Shown in pieces: positions 1 through 11,847 of a stretch of DNA of 64,000 nucleotides. Below the pieces are notes generated by a model. That model saw nothing but the letters and a program-made list of their open reading frames with translations. It did no database searches and was not told the DNA's origin. Position 1 is the first letter of the stretch, and the number at the start of each line of letters is the position of its first letter. The translations under genes and the position numbers were made by a program. Source of the stretch: Acheta domesticus (taxonomy: Eukaryota; Arthropoda; Insecta; Orthoptera; Gryllidae); the NCBI GenBank assembly GCA_031308135.1, contig JAHLJT010008756.1:101887746-101951745 (forward strand). Reading direction: 5' to 3'.

Positions 1-3000
1 GAACTGCACCATGGCGTTGCTTGCACCCAAGCTTGCCAATCATCTTCTTTGACGTGACCGTCTTTCACTGGCTGCCGCATATTATCACACTATGTAAATA
101 TTCGTCTACATCTCTTTCTTTGTATTGGCAACTGCCACCACCAAGTTTTTAAAGGTCTCTTTACTCCGACATTCTCCTTAGACAATTTTAACAGTCTCTC
201 TTCTATTGTATCCACTATATCCCAAATGACACCTATTTTCTGCATTATATTTCCATTTTTGACGTTAACGTTACAATACAGATACTTCTTCAAAACTCCA
301 TTTCCATAACCTTGCACTTAGATCTCCTACAACTCAGTACTGTACAGTGATGAGCTACCCACAATTGTTATATAAATTCTATTTTTCACTTTATTAGCAA
401 TATTTTTTATTTCATAGTATTGAACGCAATTGCCAAAGAACAGATAAGCTGTTGTTAAAAATGTTTAATAATATATTTTACAAACATAAAAACATTTTGA
501 TTCGAACGTATTTCATTTTGTTTCGGGGATAGCACACCACACCAACCGTAGCAATATCTCTTTTACATATTTCCATATTTATTCATACGTTTGGAAAGTT
601 CGAACACTACTCGCGACACTCTAAACCAACTTTAAATTAAAATAAGAATTGTGTAACTACTAGTAACAGAAAGGAAAATTGCTCTTGGAACCACTCGCAT
701 GATGCCGTAATTTAAAACACAGTTTCTGGCCAGTTCTAAGTTCTTTGGGCAACTCCATAAATTGAACGGTGGTAGAAATTTTTTGCATTGCTTCTCAGCA
801 AATTCAGCCAATTATCTTGTTTAGCTACTCCTACAGCTTCTTCAAGAAAGCATCTTTCCTAAGTGCTATAACCGGTTTGAAGTAAATCAAGAGTAGGCTC
901 AGTGAAAGATTTCCTCGTTCCATTCCAATTTTGCTTAGAGTCTCTGAACGATCTACATTGCATCCACTCTCTGGGAAAATAAAATCAAACCAGTAGGCCT
1001 TTAGTGCGCAAATGAGTGCCAAAGGCTAATGGGTGTACTGGTAAAGCGTTGCTTTCGTTGATGAGGTCTTTTATAGATAATAATGACTTCTTGAATGTCT
1101 CAGTAGTTATGGTCGATGTATAAATGTGTAGTGCTAGTAGCAGCGAGCAACAGCAACGTGACATTCGGGAATGCTAATGAAACTGGGAAATCGCGCGTCA
1201 ATGCCCAGCGGCTGCCGGACATTTCCTTGTTAGGTTTGTTATTCGTCAGTGTTTGCGATCCTCCCCGGCTTCGAGTTTGGAGGCCGGCGTGATTCTCCTG
1301 GTCACTTCCAAATGAAGTGCCTCGTAGTAAATCTGCCATGAAAGAGCTCCTCTAACATGTTGAGCAGCCTCTTCTCACGTTCACAGTCAGAGTCATATTT
1401 CATTTACAAAAATAATGATAATATACGAATACATAAAATAATCACGACGATTTATTACTAATTCGGACCATTAAATGCTACGATTTTAAAACGAGACAGC
1501 CGTTAAAAATTAATACTCGGGGATGAAGGAGCCATTAGTAGTTCTTGAACTGCATCTGAGGCTGCCGGGAGAACCCAGTCTGAAGCCGCGACTCGTCTTC
1601 CGCGTGTCAGCTCAGCGAGGACCGGCGGGACGTCATATGCTGAGGGGCGAAGAAAAAGAAAGGAATATTCGTGGGTAGGGTAAAAGATGCTTGGATAGTT
1701 TGTGCACATTCTTTTATATATTTGCACAAAAGATTTTTTAAAATTCTTATTCATTATAATAAATTATTTATTGTTCTAAATTAATATTGTTGTGTAAAAC
1801 ATCTCAAAACAGCACAGTTCATTGTTATTTCAGAGAGTCAACGCTTCCCAGACGCGCATACACAAATTCAATAGTACATCGTAATCTGAGTACAATACCC
1901 CATCGGTAAATGAGAGGCGACGATGTAGAGGCGATGCATAACATTACGATTGTAAAATGGAAAGGCGCGAAAGCTACTTAAACAGTTTAAAAGTTTGGAA
2001 ATTATTTATCAATAAAAATTGAATAAGCATTGAATAATAAATACACAAGCAAATTGTTACAATTATTTACGAAATAAGCTTTTTAAAACATCTTATACAA
2101 TACGAGATTTGAGAAATAACAAACGAGACTGTCATCCAGAATTTGATAACCAACTGAGTGTTGTAATAAAATGTAACTATACAAATATTGTACGATTTAT
2201 TCATTTTGAAAAACTCCCAATTAACTTATTATCATTTAAGATTGACTATTGATCCGGCAAACGTGACGCTTTGATATTCAAGTACTTGATATCTCGTGAA
2301 TTATTAGAACAGATTGTAATCCAATAATACTTATTATCAATCTGATTTCATCGTGTAAAGTTTGATTTTAAATAATCGAAGTGGATAAAAAATTCATTCA
2401 ATACACGAAAGTCACAGATCTTTAATCTCAAAATTATTTCAAGTATGGAAAGTTTCATATTCACCATACGCCATCCCTGAGTCCATCTGGGTTGGCGCTT
2501 GAAAAGACGAACAACGGATGGACAACCTCTGCCAGTTTTTGCTCTTCCTCCACCCCTCCCCCCTCGGTCTGCGCGAACAACAAGTTCAGCAGACGACCTC
2601 CGGGAAGGTCGTTAAATAAATCTGCGCTTATGACACATAAATAACAATCGCAAGCCGGAAGGCGGAGTCTGCAGGTGAGCCGGTTTATTGAAGGCGCGCC
2701 GACCCCCCGCACAATGCGCTCGAGTCATGCGAACTCCGAAATTTGCAGGGCACCGCGAAAGACCTTCGCTCTCTCTCAGGATTAATCTTTGCTCCGCCGC
2801 TTTCATTGTAATAAAACGACTCATATCTCTACAATCTGCTCAGGTCATTAAAGCTTCCTAAGATCTTAGACAAATATTGAAAACCTTCGCAAATGAAATA
2901 TTGCTCGTTCAAAAAATATACTCATAATTGATACCTACATTAAAATTAAAACACACATGAAACAATAAACTCTTGAAGCATGGTATTTTTTAAAGAAGTT

Positions 3001-4869
3001 ACTTATTCTTAGACGCTTTATAGATTTACTATAAAGGGTAAATTTCTGGATCCTTAACTGAGGAACTTTTATTATTTGCAAAAGTAATTTCATGTAGACG
3101 TACGTGTATAATAATGTATGTTCTTGTACCTACTTTTCTCCCATGAAATGTATTAATATATTTCAGATTCTATTATTCTATTTTCAACAGAAAAGTTTGG
3201 TATTTTTTCGTCTATTGTACTGTTTTCGACAAATTATCGTTTTTGCTTCGATGAATAAGCTAATAAACTCTCATTTTCGAACATTTTGAAATGCCGAACT
3301 CACTGCCGACTTGACACTTTCTACCTGAAATAAACTTTACCTTAAATAAAAACTTAAGTATTAAACTTCAGTAGCCTATTTAGAAATCGAGATCAAGAAG
3401 TAAGCTGAACTTTCCCGGCGTGATTTATAATGTCATAATGTTTTAAATGCTGTGGTACCATCTAGAAAGGTATTTAAAGGAAAAATTTCTCTTTAAAATG
3501 TTTTTTCTCAAAGCCATCACAGTACATATTACGTATTATATTATAAACGTCTTCCAATAAATGACTGGGATATCTCTTAACATCCTGTAACTAATTATCC
3601 TTCACAACCAAATATTCACTAAATTTTTGTAAATAAAAGAGCTTAAATTTTCCAGTTTTTCTAAAACAATCAACCCAGACAGTCTATGTGCCAAGAAACA
3701 TCCGTGAATCATTTATCTAGTCTTATATTTAATACACAAAGTAGGATTCGTATACAAACGAAAATAATTTATCTCAATTTGATAACAGTATATTGATTTT
3801 AATATTTTTATTTTCTGATATTATGTGCACATAAACACACAAGAAGCTGTTTGTATAGTTGTTCACAAGAAGCTGTTTGTATAGTATTAAAGCACTTTTT
3901 AACGTAGAATTTTCTAGTGCAATCTTGTAACTCGATGTGGGAAGATTTGGATGCAAAGCGGGAAACCCCTGATATCCATTGCGATGCAACCCGCTCGACG
4001 TCTTTTGATACACCAATGTCTAGACGCGTCGAAAGCATTCAGAGTCTCAGTCAAACACACAAATCAATGAATAGTATCATACGTCGGTAGCACAATATTC
4101 AATGTAGTAAGTACACGTAACAAGAATACTCGTTCAGAAGTTTATAGATAAAATTCAAATTGTCTGGATATTCCTGTGGATCTGCCTTCTGGAGTAATCG
4201 TGAGATAGAGCATTATCGTACAGAAAAGCAAATTTGTTCTCTGATACTCTGTCGTCACCGTTTCTGTGCTTACCTTCCCAGCCTGCAATAACTGCAAAAG
4301 CAGGAAACATTTATCTCGCCCCTCTTAAAACAGATTCCTCTTATCTCCACAAGGACGTGTCTGTATGAGGAAAAAGGGCTGTATTGCTAAATTGAGAAAT
4401 TGTTATACCCGATACCCGGATGGCATCTTAAGTTATAAGTCAGAGCGTGAATATTGACGTTGCAAGTGATTTGAAAGTGATGGAACGGATATTCCATGCT
4501 GACGGAATAGGAAAACGTATTTCAGTGACCAAATTTCGCGACATGGACATATGCTTTACAAGATTATCTTTTCATGGATGTTGCAAAATTATCTTTGTAT
4601 GCAGAAAAGGCAAAAGAACTTTTAAAATATCATTACGATTCATAAGGATCCGCAAAGGAATCCTTCAATATCTGATTCTTTACGAGCATATTTCCTAGGG
4701 AAGTCATTCTGTACATCCCAGTTTCATTATTGATCCATGTATATTTGTACTTCTCATTCTGCGTAATCTCACGTACTGAGAATTCATATGTTCGTTCTTA
4801 TATACGTTCACTTCTCGAGAAAATATGAACCGTACCGATTACAATTAGAAGTAACAGAAGTACCTAGAA
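1..4869. other. non-coding, no gene recognised
   Basis: No open reading frame here has a recognisable domain or exon-like structure; all are short and in AT-rich sequence. The stretch from about 2461 to 2830 is clearly richer in G, C and CpG than its surroundings and might be regulatory, but no motif settles that. An 83-codon ORF at 4447-4698 is not recognisable. This could be intron or 5' flank of the protease gene whose first exons are missing. Confidence 0.5.
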
Positions 4870-5114
4870 CAGAGGCGGATCCAGCCGATCATTTGGGGAG
4901 GGGGGCATTATAGACTTTTGTAACATAATAATCACATTTGTTATTATATAGTGTATTGTTTTTGTAGCGTGTATATGGTACCATACAATATTATTGTTCA
5001 AATAATTACATAATTCTAACATAATCAATATTTAAATAATTTTTTCCAAATAAAGGAAGGTAACAAACGAAAACTCTACCATGGCCCCCATGGCTCCCCC
5101 TGGATGCGCCACTG
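4870..5114. mobile_element. hAT-type MITE, 245 bp, with 8-bp target duplication
   Basis: The element starts CAGAGGCGGATCC and ends GGATGCGCCACTG, an imperfect terminal inverted repeat. It is flanked by identical 8-bp repeats ACCTAGAA (4862-4869 and 5115-5122), the length expected for the hAT superfamily. It carries no coding sequence, so it must be mobilised in trans. A related copy lies at 24394-24656 and a degraded one at about 15491-15755. The AT-rich interior (TTATGTAATTATT-like core) is shared. Confidence 0.85.
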
Positions 5115-5189
5115 ACCTAGAACAATTATATACTTAAGACAATTATAACAAAAAACGTTTCTGGCGAGTAAAAAATAAATAACAATTTG

Positions 5190-5440
5190 TCTCTTCAGGT
5201 AACAAGAGTACCGCCCGCGTAGCCGTGAAATCCTTCTGTAATTACTTTACGTTCTTGCGCAACCGAAAATGAACGTCTTAGCAGCTGCCAAGCGAAGAGT
5301 GCGCATGCGTCATGTGCGCAATTACTTGGCGCAGATGACGTGACGGCGGAGCGCCAGCCAGGGCGAACGGACGCACGGCCTACCCCGCCCTCCCCACCCT
5401 CTGCCTTCACCTCCCCCAATCCAGCTGAGCGAAGGAATCC
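5190..5440. other. CpG-rich non-coding island
   Basis: A GC- and CpG-rich block (for example GTGCGCATGCGTCATGTGCG and GATGACGTGACGGCGGAGCG) inside AT-rich sequence. A 218-codon ORF crosses it on the minus strand (5195-5851), but its translation is low-complexity, runs into the neighbouring SINE and matches no family I know. A CRE-like TGACGTGA is present. It may be an enhancer, a promoter or an old repeat; the sequence alone does not decide. Confidence 0.3.
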
Positions 5441-5679
5441 TCGAATAACGGAGCAACATACATAAAACGTTCCGTCTTCTTTTGTTGCATTGCGCAAACT
5501 GCGCCCAAAATCTAAAATATATATTTGCTTCTTCCTGCACAGAATTGCGTGTGGAATTTTAATATGTGAGTGAACTCGGAAGTTCCTCACGTTTACAGTC
5601 TGGGATGACTCAGAGTCAGCGTTGCTGTGCCTCTGCGGAGATCCTAGGATGTCCCAACGGCGGCGGCATTTAGAAATTA

Positions 5680-6110
5680 CAGCTACATAGCCAGATCGAA
5701 TTTCAACCACTGTCTGGAAGAGTTTTCTAGTGGCCGGCTGCAGTAATCGTTGGTTTTGCGAGGTTTCTCCGATCAATACCAGGCGAAAGGCCACGGTCCG
5801 CGCACGTTCTTCCTCATTATCTGTTCCCTTCTCTACCCTTACAATACACACACACTTACATCCTACTATCTACCACATCCTACTATCTACTAGTATAGAG
5901 CTTAGAGCTTTCCCGGCTGTGACGATGCCCTTCTGAGAGGGATACCTGGAAGGCAAATCCATGCTTTTAGATCAGCGCCGGATAACACGTTCCATCGGAG
6001 AAAGGATCATCGCTACCTCCCAGGATATAACATGCACTACACTTTCGGAGCTAATAACTGTAGAAGTTAATGTGCCTGAAAACACTAAAATAATCAGTCA
6101 ATGAATCCTA
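5680..6110 (+). mobile_element. long tRNA-derived SINE, copy 1, head missing
   Basis: This belongs to the same family as the copy at 31222-31765. Shared blocks include TTTCTCCGATCAATACCAGG, the pyrimidine-rich block at 5810-5870, and AGCTTAGAGCTTTCCCGGCT. The 3' tail is the family's TCA/ATCA-type simple repeat (about 6095-6108). The pol III A/B-box head of the full copies is absent, so the copy is 5'-truncated at about 5680. CpG sites are largely intact. Confidence 0.75.
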
Positions 6111-9100
6111 GCGACAGGTATCATTGAAATGGAAAAATAATGTAAAGATCGGAATTAAAAACTCAAAACTAGGGGATGAATTCCAGAGATTTAACATTTT
6201 TCTTTAACATTTTAACATTCTAATGTTGAACTTCATCTCGGAGGAGCTAAAACAACAAAACCTCTCCTCCTCGTGCTGAAGTCTATTGTCAGCCTGACTT
6301 TCAAACACATTCCTAAAATGTTACCATAATTTTAAATATTGTTAGCACTGTCCATCCCAACAGAAACACCCTCAAAATTTTAACGACGAAAACGAACAAT
6401 GTTTACTCCCAGTATAAAAGTCTGGAACCGTCTAGTGATATTGTTGAGATGAATAAACTAATCATAGTAAGTACATCCCTGCCCCATTTGCATGACGTGA
6501 AGATCCAGGAAAATATCGTAGAAAAAATTCATTGAAAAATTATTGATTCTCGTCTAACTACTCTTGACTTCACAAGACGCTGTAAACACATGTCCTCTTT
6601 AAATCGGGTAACGACCAGGAAAGACATTGGAATGGAGCTGAGTTGGTGTTTTTTCCGTCGCCGGGTCGTCGTGCTTTCTTCTCGGAAGACACGAATCACC
6701 ACACACTCTCTCCCACATGCACCGGCCACATTTTTCGAACCATTCGGAACCACTCGGGCAATTACCCCAAACATGCAAGTCATTTCTGTCACAAAACACA
6801 TTCCTTTCCCAGATGCGTCATATAGGCATGAACAATTATTAAAGATGTTTTAACTTCTGTGTTTTTCCTTTTCAAGGCAATTATACGCTCTGCCCGAGAA
6901 AAATAAGGAGTCAACAACCCCAGACGAAGAGAGAGACTGACGTTATTTGCGTACCATTCAGCTGCCGCTGTCGATATAAACTGGAGTGGAGTTTCCGGAA
7001 AACGAGCACAAAAGCGTATATTTACACTTATGATCTTGTTTTTCGCACCTGGCCCTTTTGTCCTCATTATTCACCCTTATCCTTCACCCGTCGTCCCTTA
7101 CTCTTCGTCGTCTGTTGGCTCTTATCCATATCCATTTACCTTTCGACCTTTTCCATCCACTCATTATTCATTGTTCTTTGCTTTTTGTTCTTTGGCCTTG
7201 TTCTCCGCTCCGCAGCCTTCGCCTGTCAGCCCTCGCCAATGCCCGTCATATTTGCACGTCTCCCTTTGCACTTCTTTTGATTTCGGGTGTTTTCATACAA
7301 TTTTATCTATATGTTTGTGTTTATTGTCCGCAACTCCCTTTAACTTCATTAACTCAAGAGCCGGGGTATTGGTGGTAATTCCAGAATGCTACTGCTAAGA
7401 TTGTATTAATAACTTTACTTTTACATCGATATATTCGCAGAAAATCCTTCATTAATCGACTTGCTGAGTCTAAAAATGTACCACATAAGTGACTTACACA
7501 AAATTAACAATTTTCCAAAATTCATTTTAGATAAAACAGAATTTATATTTTAATAATAATTTACATGTTTTATTCACATAGTTATTTTATACGAAACATG
7601 CATTTTCTCATCATTAAATAACATCCGTTCTGAAATTTTTTTAAAGAATTATAATACATTTATTTCGTTCTTATTCAGTTTATTCGAATAAAGAATTCGA
7701 AATTACTAATTAAGTAATTTTTCTTACATGTAGCAAATTTTGAGGGAAAGTTTAACGAATGTCCAGCGTAATACATATTTAAAGTATTTCATATGCCGTA
7801 AAAAAGTGCAATATATAAACTGCCTGACAGAATATAACCTCTACTAATTTTCTCTCTTTCATTTAGATCCTTTTCAATTGTGCTTTTCTTTACTTTTAGC
7901 ATTTTTATCTAAAATTCATCAATAAAAGGGGCAGTGCTTGCATAGCTCGACACTCTCTGAAATCGAGCTCTCTGAGAGACTATCAACACTTAATGCTTTA
8001 TCCTCATTAGTGACGGAATTTTTTTAAAAAATGATTGACAAAAGTATATAAAATATATGGCCTGATCTACAATACCAGGTAGTGTGGTCATTCTGTGAAA
8101 CAGCTAGTCAGTCATCTTTAGACACCGGTAGTCCTAAAAAGCGCCGCTCATACCCAGGAGGCGCCCAAAGAAAACAAAGAGGCTTGGGGAAGGAGATCCA
8201 CGGAGGTCCATTTTGTTTCAAACAAATTCAACTCCATCCCCCCTCAAAAAAAACTAAACAGAATTCGTTTCGCCATGCAACAGAAATAACTTATAGCGTT
8301 CATTTGAACGAGAAGTAAATCATTTATTTGTTTTGATTTTAAAAAAAGAAATTGAGAGCTCCAAGTCGGAGTGTGAGGCAAGTTGCCCCAGCTGCCCCCT
8401 TCTTGTTCGTAACCATCGAGGAACGCGAACTGCTACAGACGAAACAACAGGTGCGAAGTTGCATCGCACCGGCACACTCTGTTTACAGGCAAGGAGGCTC
8501 GTTCGCAGAGCAGGTGGCGCAGCGCGGCGGTGCGAAACGCACTTCGCCATCGCCGGGCGAAGATTAGAATGAGCCTCTTCCACCCCTCTACCACTCCAGA
8601 CGGGTAGCGGTTCTTGTTTCGTGAGCTGATTCACACGTTTACGAAAGACTGAGAGGGCGAGCTTCACAAACGAGATGCAACGCCTGGCGAGGGCCCGCAA
8701 TCAGACCGGAAAGAGATGCTTAGGATTCAGAACAACAGATAACGAGCACTGAGGTAAAGCAGAGCACCAGGTGCTCGTGATGCATAAAGGAACGATTGCA
8801 CGATCTGAGTGGTAATGACAATGCGGATTTCTATTAAAAAATGGAGATTTAATGGAGAACAATTACTTTTCTTGCCACTATCATACTCTTCTGTGACAAA
8901 ATCGTTCCTTACTTCTGCTCCGCTTCCTTTCATTGCTACCCCCTTCGTATTGCACATGAATATTAGCAAAAACCATATAAATCAGAGCTTTAATATTTGG
9001 AGAAAATACATTACATAATATATCATTTAGAATCGCCGGTAGAATGTTTTGTATTTGGTTCCGGAATTTTGTAACGGAAATAAACGAAATGTGAGTGCAA

Positions 9101-9340
9101 ATAAATTTTCGTACACTACTTAAGTAGTAGTATTGTAGTATATACCAGTAAACACATTTTGCTACAAGTAGATTACGTGGTTGAGAAACTCAAAACAAAA
9201 TTACTGAAGAAATTAGAGATCTACATTTTGACATTATTTTTTAATTGCTAAATGAATAGTTATCATTGAAAAAACAAATAATTATTCATTGAAATTTTCT
9301 TCGAAAATAGTCATTAAACGTTACTAAGGTAAAGCAGAAC
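6111..9340. other. non-coding, no gene recognised
   Basis: Mostly AT-rich. A pyrimidine-rich tract at 7030-7370 gives overlapping open frames without protein-like character. The block at about 8345-8700 is CpG-rich and opens frames on both strands, but I recognise no domain, so I treat it as a possible regulatory or old repeat sequence. Nothing else is identifiable. Confidence 0.4.
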
Positions 9341-9344
9341 ATTT

Positions 9345-9735
9345 TTCGAGAAATAAAACCAGTGGAAAGGTTTCCGTGGAGATTTTGTAGAAAATATCCA
9401 TTTGAAACTCCCCAAGTTTCGAGTTCGTTCAGATCGATCGAGGAATACCAATTTTGGAGAAAATCAGCAGAATGGTTTGGGCACTAACGTTGACCACAGA
9501 CGGACGGACAGACGTTTTGCCGCCAATCTATTTTTCGGTATCAAGGACAGGATTCTGACTACATCACGTGTCAGTGGAATTAATTTGCTACATATAGGAA
9601 CAATATTTATTTACTTTTTCATTACCAGGGCACGATAATACGAAGTTTTCTATCGAAAATTCTCCGTTTTCTGGCACACGATTACAATACTTTATCTCGT
9701 AACGAAGTAAGCGCGAGAATGTAAAAATGGTCTTC
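9345..9735 (+). repeat. AT-rich dispersed repeat, 3' module, copy 1
   Basis: Shares with four other places in the window an ordered set of blocks: AGATCGATCGAGGAATACCA, then GACGGACGGACAGACG followed by TTTTGCCGCCAATC, then a TATCAAGGACA block, then TTACCAGGGC and AACGAAGTAAGCGCGAGAA. Other copies are near 17460-18215, 46370-47420 and 53690-54810 (plus) and 61140-62205 (minus). Only the conserved 3' module is present here. No coding capacity was seen, so the class is unknown. Confidence 0.75.
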
Positions 9736-9744
9736 TGCGTAAAT

Positions 9745-10575
9745 ATTTCCTGAAGCCGGCCTTGAGGTTGTGAGCCGACGATTAGGGCCGCAAAAGACCG
9801 GATGGTGGCCAAGCGGGACCGAGTGGTTGTAAAGCAGCAACCTGCTGCTGATCTTATTGGAAATAAAAATTTAAAAAATAAAATAAAATAAAAAAAGGGA
9901 CCGAGTGGTGAGTGTCGGATGGTAGTCAAGTGAAACCGAGCGGTGATCGGGAGATGAGTAGACGATGGCTATGTGAGGCTGTATGGTTAGCGGTGACAAG
10001 GTCCGGATGGTGGTCGGGTAAGACCGGGTGGAGAGTGGTCCCGGAGAGAGAGGGAGAGAGAGAGAGAGAGGTTGCTTGACGTGTCAAGATCGTGAACGGG
10101 TGGTGAACGCCGGTTGGTGGCCAGATGGATCGGGGTGGTGAGCTCCGGATGGTGATCAGGTGAGACCGGGTGGTGAGCGCCGGGGGGTTGTTGCCAGGTG
10201 AGAGTGGGTGGCAAGCGTCAGATAGTCGCCAACAAGGTCAGGGTGAGCGCCGAGTAGTGGCTGGGTGGGAATGAGCGTCGCCGGGCTGCTGGTGGAGACT
10301 GAGTGGTAGGCGCCGGGAGGTGGACAGATGAACAGCATGGTGACTGAATGGTGACCAGGTGGATTCGGGAGGTGAGCGCCGAATAGTGGCGAGATGAGGT
10401 CAGGTGGTGACCTCCGGCTGGTGACCAGACGGGACAGAGTGATGAGTGCTGGGTGATGGCCAGATGGGACCGGATGATGAGCGCCAGGTGACGGTTAGAT
10501 GGGGGCATAGGAAAAATGCGCGATAAGGTCAGTTAGTAAGGTCAGGTGGTGGTGGGACCGGATAGAGAGCACCGG
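9745..10575. repeat. degenerate GC-rich minisatellite
   Basis: About 20 imperfect units of roughly 36-40 bp built on GGTGGTGAGCGCCGGATGGT plus GACCAGGTGAGACCGG-like sequence, heavily diverged. A GA microsatellite lies at 10043-10070. The tandem structure gives long open frames on the minus strand (Pro/His/Ser-rich), which are repeat artefacts. A short A-tailed insertion interrupts the array at 9828-9896. Confidence 0.75.
9828..9896 (+). mobile_element. 69-bp A-tailed retroinsertion (LINE 3' end) in the minisatellite
   Basis: A 69-bp segment ending in an A-rich AAATA-type tail is flanked by a perfect 13-bp direct repeat GGGACCGAGTGGT (9815-9827 and 9897-9909). A short 3' fragment with an A-rich tail and a target duplication is the usual product of target-primed reverse transcription with severe 5' truncation. 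The direct repeat could in part be the minisatellite's own unit, which is the main doubt. Confidence 0.6.
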
Positions 10576-10601
10576 ATGACCGCCAAATACGAGCGGGAGA
10601 G

Positions 10602-11524
10602 CTTGATTGATTGTTTCGTGATTCCGGGCGTGTCAACTACAAAGGTCATTAGTCCCGTTAGTGTAGTGCGTGTTTTCCCTCGAAGGGTGGCGATGATATT
10701 TTCCCTAGTGGATGGCGAGACCCGGCGCCGACCTACCGTCGACTAGTGGGGTTTTCTCCTCAACCAGGTATCTGCCACCAGCGGGGTACCCCTGCAGTCG
10801 GTACAAGCTCTAAGCTCCCGACTGGTCTCCCGGCATGTGTCGTAGTGCAGCGTATGTTAGTGAAAGTCTGTGTGTAAGGGTGAGAATAGCACAAAGAAGA
10901 AGGAGAGATCGCGCGCGGTCCGTGACCCGTTTGTTAGAGTACTGCTCCGGCATTCGCCTGGTGTTGATAGTGGAAACCACGGAAAACTACCGATCAGAGC
11001 AGCCGGCCTCTAGAATTCTCCTTCAGACAACGACTGAATTCTACCTAGTGTCGAAAATCCTGCATCCGTCCTCTCTGAATTTGAATGTGAAATTGTAGCT
11101 GATTCAATCAGTGAGAGCCGAAGTCACTGATGTGTTCAGTCGAAATGGATAGTTTCGCTGACAATCAGCGAATATGCGAACCTTTTCATAATGACCGCCA
11201 GCATTTCACTGGTCGTCAGTGGTAAAAGTACCGCGCCACCATCGCTCACTGATAGTTCAGTCGTTCACGTGCTGCTGTTGACATTTTTTCACTGATTCAA
11301 ACAGTGAAGTTTCACTGATTCAAAAAGCGCGCCAGATTTTCACTGATTTGTTCAGTTCAATACACTGATTGTCACTGGCAGGGTTATAACTGACACCATT
11401 AATGAATAGTCACTGTCAATCAGTAGTTTTTCACTGATTCAGACTGAGAGAGTCGGGACTCGCACCTAGGACAGTCAGAGGGACTGCAGTGACATCAGTT
11501 GATGCACTGAGTCGTCTCCCCCGG
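10602..11524 (-). mobile_element. tRNA-derived SINE, copy 2, split by a MITE
   Basis: The TTGATTGATTG tail is at 10602. The body runs to about 11068 and shares TTAGTCCCGTTAGTGTAGTG, CCGGCATTCGCCTGGTGTTG and ACTACCGATCAGAGCAGCCG with other copies. The sequence then breaks and resumes at 11451 with GGGACTCGCACCTAGGACAG and the tRNA-like head (GACATCAGTTGATGCACTGA), ending at about 11524. The interruption is the MITE at 11069-11450. The SINE's 5' end lies only about 40 bp before the splice acceptor of the first recognised protease exon. CpG sites are well preserved. Confidence 0.8.
11069..11450. mobile_element. MITE rich in CACTGATT motifs, nested in a SINE (copy 1)
   Basis: About 380 bp ending TTTTTCACTGATTCAGACTG then AGAGAGT. 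The start (CTCTCTGAAT...GTGAAATT) is a degraded inverse of that end. Many internal direct and inverted copies of TTCACTGATTC and CAGTGA are present. A second copy at 24690-25058 is about 90% similar by eye. The insertion cleanly interrupts a SINE. The superfamily is not determined; no coding capacity. Confidence 0.75.
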
Positions 11525-11564
11525 TGGGAGAGCTTGTGGTAAGCGTCTGTGTGCGTGTGCGCAG

Positions 11565-11847
11565 GGTACCACATCCGGCCGCGGCCGTGCGCGGCGGCGG
11601 GCGGCGACGGCACCTGCATGTTCGTGTGGGAGTGCCTGCGCGCGGGCGGCAAGCCGCTGGGCGTGTGCGTCGACCACTTCATGTTCGGCTCCTGCTGTGG
11701 CAACGCGCCCGACGACAACTCCGTCGAGGACGGCGACGGGGACGGCGCGCAGCCCGAGGACAACGCCGTCGAGGATGCCGACGAGTCGCCCCGTCCTCTC
11801 GGCCCGGGCCCCGCCCTCGCCCCGGCCCTCGGCGCAGCGATGCACGG
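11565..11847 (+). CDS. Sb: Sb exon a: disulfide-knot (clip-like) domain
   Basis: The acceptor is TGTGCGCAG at 11564 and the donor GTGAGT begins at 11848. The exon is entered in phase 1 and left in phase 2. It encodes GYHIRPRPC..., then six cysteines in the order PRPC, GTC, WEC, GVC and GSCC, the pattern of the regulatory knot of Stubble-like proteases. An acidic and then Pro/Ala-rich linker follows. Third positions are almost all G or C. An antisense ORF in the same place is a shadow. Confidence 0.85.

Noticed and set aside
5195..5851. 218-codon minus-strand ORF
   Set aside because: It combines a CpG-rich block with part of a SINE, has no recognisable domain, and the SINE-derived part recurs in other copies.
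7030..7398. 122-codon plus-strand ORF
   Set aside because: Pyrimidine-rich sequence giving Ser/Pro/Phe-rich translation in two frames; no domain or splice context.
9987..10508. Ser/His/Pro-rich minus-strand ORFs
   Set aside because: Produced by the minisatellite unit; no non-repetitive coding sequence.
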